64,000 nucleotides of DNA from Combretum micranthum (taxonomy: Eukaryota; Streptophyta; Magnoliopsida; Myrtales; Combretaceae), in the NCBI GenBank assembly GCA_024138025.1, contig JAMXBD010001453.1, positions 186,001 through 250,000 on the forward strand, in the 5' to 3' direction. Positions within the stretch are counted from its first letter, which is position 1, and each line of letters starts with the position of its first letter. Both the position numbers and the translations under genes were made by a program. Under the pieces are notes generated by a model that had not been told where the DNA came from, made no database searches, and was given only the letters and a program-made list of their open reading frames with translations. This document shows positions 59,198 through 64,000 of the stretch, in pieces.

Positions 59198-59485
59198 ACA
59201 ACTCTCTCCATATAAGAAAACAACCAACACACCATTTGTTCTTTATCTACAATTAACCTTAGGTAAAAGTTCTAAACCCTTTCTTTTCTTCATGTAACTT
59301 AACATGAACACCTCGTTATTTTGATTTCTGAAAAAACCAACACAACTCTCTCCATACAAGAAAATAACCAAGACACCATTTGTTCTTTCATCTACAATTA
59401 ACCTTAGGTAAAAGTTCTAAAACGCTTTCTTTTCTTCATGTAACATAACATGAACACATGAACACCTTGTTTTTTTTTTTAATTT
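59198..59485 (+). repeat. 144-bp tandem duplication including the donor-like site (LTR H)
   Basis: ACAACTCTCTCCATA begins copies at 59198 and 59342. Each contains ATTAACCTTAG/GTAAAAG (boundaries 59262 and 59407) and TTCTTCATGTAAC. The copies differ at several bases, so the duplication is not recent. Confidence 0.9.
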
Positions 59486-59733
59486 CTAAAACCCCATGAG
59501 CATTATGGTAGGGATGAGATCATGAAAATAACAACTTGTTCATGTCATTGTCTAACATCATGTTTATTTACAATGTTGTTATGTTCTTGTTTTATTATTG
59601 CTTCTAACTTAACTCCTATATGTATTAAGTATAGTTATGTATGTATATATTTTAAAGCCTATAAGCTCACCAACATAACTTTTTATTCATGCTTTTATGT
59701 TTCTTATAATATATTTATTTCATGCAATTTATT

Positions 59734-59775
59734 AAGACTAGTCATTCTAGTCTTAAGACTTGTCTTCATCAAGTC
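59734..59775 (+). ncRNA. candidate stem-loop pair in LTR H
   Basis: AAGACTAG/CTAGTCTT with loop TCATT (59734-59754, perfect 8 bp), then GACTTG/CAAGTC with loop TCTTCAT (59757-59775). Same pair as in s1 and s3 with different loops. Confidence 0.5.
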
Positions 59776-59954
59776 AAAATGGTTTTCTTTTCTTTTATAG
59801 GACTTGTCTATAATTTAAGTATGGGGAGCATTGACACCATTCTAAGACTCCCATGATTTTTCTTGTTTTGTTTTCTTGCTTTTCTTTATGGACTATTCCA
59901 TCTATTAGTTTGGAAGCCTTGATACAAGCTAAGAATTCCATTTTTTCTTGTTCT

Positions 59955-60000
<46 letters not shown>
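59955..60000. repeat. microsatellite (TA)5(TG)18
   Basis: Ten bases of TA followed by 36 of TG in LTR H. Confidence 0.95.
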
Positions 60001-60002
<2 letters not shown>

Positions 60003-60086
60003 TATTTGATTTCTTATGCCTTTTATTTTTCTATATGAGTTATTTTTATAATATAACATAAATATATGTTCATATTCATGCATGAC

Positions 60087-63000
60087 TGTAAACCCCAGAA
60101 ATTTTCCACAATAGTACACGACTCTACAATAGAATGTATGAACTAGTTAATAGACTTAGATCTTGATAAAAGCCTAAGAATAGAAAAATATAAATATAGA
60201 GAGTAAATGATTGCTTTTGAACTCGGCAATGATTTGAGACTAGAACAATGAGTAGTAATGAGTTTGTGTTTGGATTTAAACCCAAAATTCAAGATTTCTA
60301 GATAGTATTAAAGGCTACTAATAAGATTTCATGATAGGTATCAAAAACTAAAGATATATATATATATATATATATATTAGCCTCTATATCAAGTGCCATA
60401 TCAGGAAGTTAATCAACTAAGCTTATAGATAGAAAACAATAACCTGAAGATAAACCGTTAGGATTATAAATACACAACGAAAATATAAACTGTTGTATAA
60501 CTCAAGATCTGAACTTCAAATAAATAATTGAATCACACTTTTTTTCTAATTAGGGTTTTCTTAAACTATTGGAACTTAAAACAAAAATTGACCTAATGAG
60601 TTCAAGAAACCTTAATCGTAGGAGATAAGATTATACAAATAATTAATCACGTATATATAAAGCTTAAAGTTGTATTGTTTGATAATCTAAGTATTTTGTA
60701 TAATCCTATAAACATATTTTTGTACAAAACTCTCAATTATTAGCTAATTTGTACTCGTATAACTTGTTAAACTATCCTAAAACCAAGTTAATAAACCAAC
60801 TAACATATATATATATATATAATATTTGGAGAAGTTTTTGGCTGTAAGTGGCTGCTTGATTGCAAAGGAAGAAGAAGAGCCAAAATTGAGCAATAATGCA
60901 CCCAAAATTGTCAACAAAAATCAACTCCTACACCAATCAATGTTTGCCAAGTAAGCTCCTTATTAATGGCATGAAAACAACTAATCAAACAGAGACAAAT
61001 GAGAAGAGAATTCGTATGAAATTCGGAGGAAAACACAGTCGCAAGCCCTCTCCTTCTTCTTCTATATATATATGATTAAGTTTATTTATGAGCAAACAAA
61101 CAACTTTCACTTTCTCTCAAACTTTCCAGAACGAATCTACTCCTAAGTAGCAAACAAAAAAAACTGAAAACAAAAAACAAACCATTCAAATCACCCAAGT
61201 TCGAATCAGAAGAAAAACAATACGAAAAATACTCGAAACGAGTTCAAAGGTGAGTAATTCAAATGGTTTTCTTTTAAATCTAAGAATTAGAACTGACTTC
61301 TGATAATCATAGGAACGTAATCAACACAAATACAAGCTTCAAATTCCATCGGATCGGCTCAACCAAGGTAAAAATCCGAAACCCTAGTTACACTTTAGTA
61401 AGATCGAAATCTAAGGATATATGTTTGTAGACGTGTTAAGAGTTGTTTTATGTCTATATATAAGATATAGAAACACTTAGGAACAGTTTGGGAAAGTTTT
61501 TAACGTGGAAAATTTAAGAAATATGAATTGGATCATCAAGGAAGATGATGAACAATGCTAACACTGTCTATAAGCCGGTAGTGTAAACGCTTAACGCCGA
61601 TGGCTTACAAGGATAGGCCGGCGGTGTAGAGACGGCTTACACTGAACAGAAGCCACGTAAAATTTATTTTCACGTAAAAATAAATGAAGGCTGGACATCT
61701 GGGATTATACGCCGGCGGCGTAGATACCGGCGTATGTTGAAAGCCGACAGCTTTCAAAGTCGGTGCAACTGGTATAAATTTTTATGCAAAACAAATCAAC
61801 ACCGGCATCTGGGTTTCAAAGCCAGCGGCTTTGAGCCGGCGTACACCTATAATTCTTCTACGAAAGCTTGTTTTGAAATAAACAATATATATATATATAT
61901 ATGCAATAAGCCTACTGAATATATATTAAATATATATGATAATATAGAATTTATTAAATAGATAAGTAAATACAAATATTTAGAATATTTTGATTGGTAT
62001 TTGATAAATCTTAAAATCCTAGAATTAGAGAAAAATATTAAGTATTAATAAAAGTTATATATAATCAAATAATTGTTCTAAATAGATAAAATAGGTAAGA
62101 ATGGAAAATGAAATAAGCTAAATTTGTGAGTAATGTGATTTTTAAAAATAACAAAATAATTACATGAGATAATATAGGAGAAACACGGCAACACTAAGTA
62201 ATAAACAAATATGATTAACTATATTAAGTTCGGTATAGAATAACATAAAATCAGTATTAGTCACTACCAAAGCTTGATAAATATTAAGTTTAGGAAACTA
62301 GCCACGTATAGGAATTTAATTATATAATTTATTTTATATTGATGAATACTTTATTCATCTTACTAGGTGACCTTGATACACTAGAAGATCTCCCAGTTGA
62401 TTATAACGATTGAGTCAGTATGAGCAGGTGAGTAATTCAGTCATATTGTACTGTTTGTGCTTGTAACTAGTTGAATATATAATGCAAAGATAATCAAACA
62501 AATGATTTGTTGAAAGTATGTTGTGATCCGATTGTATGATTGTTAATTTATCCTTACAAAAGTGATAAAGCAATGATTTGATGTTGTGAAGTAGTGTGAT
62601 GATAATTGTGTGTAATGTATGATCACCATGAAATTGAATAAGAACTATTGACTTAATAAAATAATTTGATCATGCATTGCACGAACTGCATTATTGCATA
62701 TATAAAGGGATGACAGCCTGCTTCGTATTAATATTTCGGTTCTCCGTTAACGCTTGGTTGTTCTAATGTGTTAGTTCTTCCAAGGTTTTCTTTGTTCCAT
62801 TGGTTCTACGAGAACTAAGTGGTAAAGAAGAACACCACCCGTAGTATCACTTTGAAATGATTAATACTTAGGGAGTTTCTAAGGTTGATATAGGAAATGG
62901 TTAGTTTAATTGATTATATTAAAAGTGATAATCCTAAAACGAGAAATCGTTGATTTTCCTGTAAACTTAGTCTCTCATGGGTAGGTGGGTCATGGAGTAA

Positions 63001-63550
63001 TGGTTCTTCAACCCTGAAAAAGAGGGCATAAATCTTTTTCCTGTTTCGATTCTAGATCATCCAAACTTGTATTTGTGCATATGGTTGAGTGCTTGCATTA
63101 CATATGATTTGCTAATAACTTGTGTGATGTATGATATGTCTGGTTATTCATTGAGCTGTGGTTTCGCTCATACTCCAACAGTCTTTTCAGGTTTACCCTA
63201 CGACCCTGGTTAGTCACTTCCAGGAACATGGCTCCGATAAGAGCTTAGGAGCTGGAAGTCTATGGTTATACTTTGGATTAATGGTTATGTACTCCTAGAA
63301 TAGATTATCTAGTGCTATTTCATTAGATGTGTACTACAGTAAGACTACCTGGTTTGTAATAGTTTTGTGATACTTTATGATTAAGATAGCAGTTATTCAT
63401 TAATTTATTTCTTACATGTATTTATCATTTCTTATCATGCAACTAAAAGATCATGTTGTTTTGGAAACCTGTCATTCTTTGAAGGTAATCTAGTGATAGT
63501 ATTCAAGTGGGACTTGTTTACTTCTACTAAGGTACCCTCGGGGCATGACA
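60087..63550 (+). mobile_element. solo LTR s4 (3464 bp), group II, TSD ATGAC
   Basis: TGTAAACCCCAGAAATTTTC start, CCTCGGGGCATGACA end, ATGAC on both sides (60082-60086 and 63551-63555). TATA-like CTATATATATATG near 61063, donor-like TTCAAAG/GTGAGT (61249/61250; a second, CCAAG/GTAAAA, near 61367), GCCGGC hairpin cluster 61560-61860, CTGAAAAAGAGGGCATAAAT near 63014, TTCATTGAGCT, acceptor-like TCTTTTCAG ending 63190. Implied intron 1941 bases. It lacks the ACTAGT hairpins of the other group. Its closest relative here is the old minus-strand LTR at 4520-8905. Confidence 0.93.
61560..61860 (+). repeat. GCCGGC-type hairpin cluster in s4
   Basis: Short palindromes, mostly 15-mers: TACGCCGGCGGCGTA (61708-61722), AAAGCCGACAGCTTT (61740-61754), AAAGCCAGCGGCTTT (61818-61832), plus broken ones (TAAGCCGGTAGTGTA, AACGCCGATGGCTTA, TAGGCCGGCGGTGTA). 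GC-rich in an AT-rich LTR, about 310 bases after the donor-like site. Confidence 0.8.
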
Positions 63551-64000
63551 ATGACCATACTATTATAGTCTTACTAAAAATTTTATGGGAATAAAAGGAG
63601 TTATTTTCTTTGCATAAAAATTGGACTAAACTCCCAATAAACATGATTTTAAAACTTAGGAAAAATTCTCATTTAAAACCAAGGATGATTTTGTTATAAA
63701 ATTTTCAAGAAAACAAAATAATTTATTTTCTTGTACATAAAATAGGAATAGACTCTCAAGGAAAAGTAGATTGATTTTTTCAAAACTTAGGAGAGATTTT
63801 CAACTTGAACTTAGGATAGCAATTTAACTGCCCCTTTACTAAATAATGAAATGAACCTATTTTTATGTTTATAATTCTTTGTTATGCAAGATTTATTAAA
63901 AACTTATTTAAATGGTTTGTACCAACACTTTGAGAAATATTAAGAACCAAACAATTTTTCTAAATTAAACTCAAAAGCAACCCACTAGTTAACAACTCAC
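63551..64000 (+). repeat. LTR H, segment 2 (runs off the window)
   Basis: Resumes after s4 and matches LTR B segment 2 around 41040-41350, for example the AAGCAACCCACTAGTTAACAACTCAC end against AATCAACCCATAGTTAAAAACTCAC. Its acceptor and U5 end lie beyond the window. Confidence 0.7.

Larger units (their letters stand above)
58362..60086 (+). repeat. LTR H, segment 1
   Basis: TGTAAACCCTAAGAT start (preceded by GGGAG), TATA box at about 59068-59075 (CTATAAATACC), leader with a 144-bp tandem duplication, stem-loop block 59734-59840, and a (TG)18 microsatellite. Related to LTR B. Ends with ATGAC, the left duplication of s4. The frames 59522-59800 and 59886-60119 are not genes. Confidence 0.8.

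Noticed and set aside
59886..60119. 77-codon minus-strand frame with a His-Thr repeat
   Set aside because: It is the translated (TG)18 microsatellite and crosses the s4 insertion boundary.
61560..61860. Possible CRISPR-like array of regularly spaced palindromes
   Set aside because: Plant nuclear context inside a solo LTR, repeats not identical, spacing irregular, no cas genes.
1..64000. tRNA, rRNA or centromeric satellite
   Set aside because: No cloverleaf genes, rRNA-like stretches or long uniform satellite arrays were seen; the only tRNA-like matches are retroelement primer-binding sites.

Overview
The window looks like a repeat-filled, AT-rich stretch of nuclear DNA from a flowering plant, probably a eudicot. 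The signs are a chromodomain Ty3/gypsy retrotransposon with very long LTRs, a hAT DNA transposon with an 8-bp target duplication and a short plant-type intron, a Ty1/copia fragment and many microsatellites. I see only one plausible host gene: an intronless 327-codon reading frame at 17677-18660 (minus) whose product I do not recognise. Nearly everything else is retrotransposon LTR, mostly without its internal region.

Layout. 1-3533: decayed gag-pol of a plus-strand Ty3/gypsy element, cut by the window edge, with RNase H deleted. 3537 to about 14770: its 3' LTR, split by an old minus-strand LTR (4520 to about 8905) and by a solo LTR (9443-12993, duplication ATAAG). 14771-21619: island with old relic DNA, the host-like gene, and a 2.0-kb hAT element (18848-20878, duplication GTCTTGTG) inserted just upstream of that gene. 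21625-34191: complete but frameshifted minus-strand chromodomain Ty3/gypsy element with two 3.26-3.28 kb LTRs and duplication TTAAC. 34599-50462: an LTR in pieces, interrupted by a solo LTR (36126-40499, TATTA), a compound of truncated LTRs (41787-46083) and another solo LTR (46227-49610, ATACT); a primer-binding site and a gag remnant follow (50471-51830). 51830-55873: two further old LTR pieces. 55874-58361: MITE-like AT-rich DNA and a Ty1/copia pol fragment. 58362-64000: an LTR running off the window and split by a solo LTR (60087-63550, ATGAC).

The most interesting signal is inside the long LTRs. Across divergent subfamilies they share a TATA box, a CT-rich leader, a strong 5' splice-donor-like site (AG/GTAA or AG/GTGAG) and, 1.9-2.5 kb later, a branch-point-like element, pyrimidine tract and CAG acceptor just before the conserved U5 end. 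This suggests an intron lying wholly within the LTR. Inside that interval each subfamily carries an array of short inverted repeats at a similar place: ACTAGT/GACTTG hairpins in one group, GCCGGC hairpins in a second, and a roughly 93-bp repeat with a GTCGAG-CC-CTCGAC core in a third. A roughly 160-bp conserved block and a short tandem-repeat cassette lie farther downstream. These look like selected, possibly RNA-level, features; none could be tested here.

All coordinates were read by eye. Domain calls rest on motifs, not on database searches.
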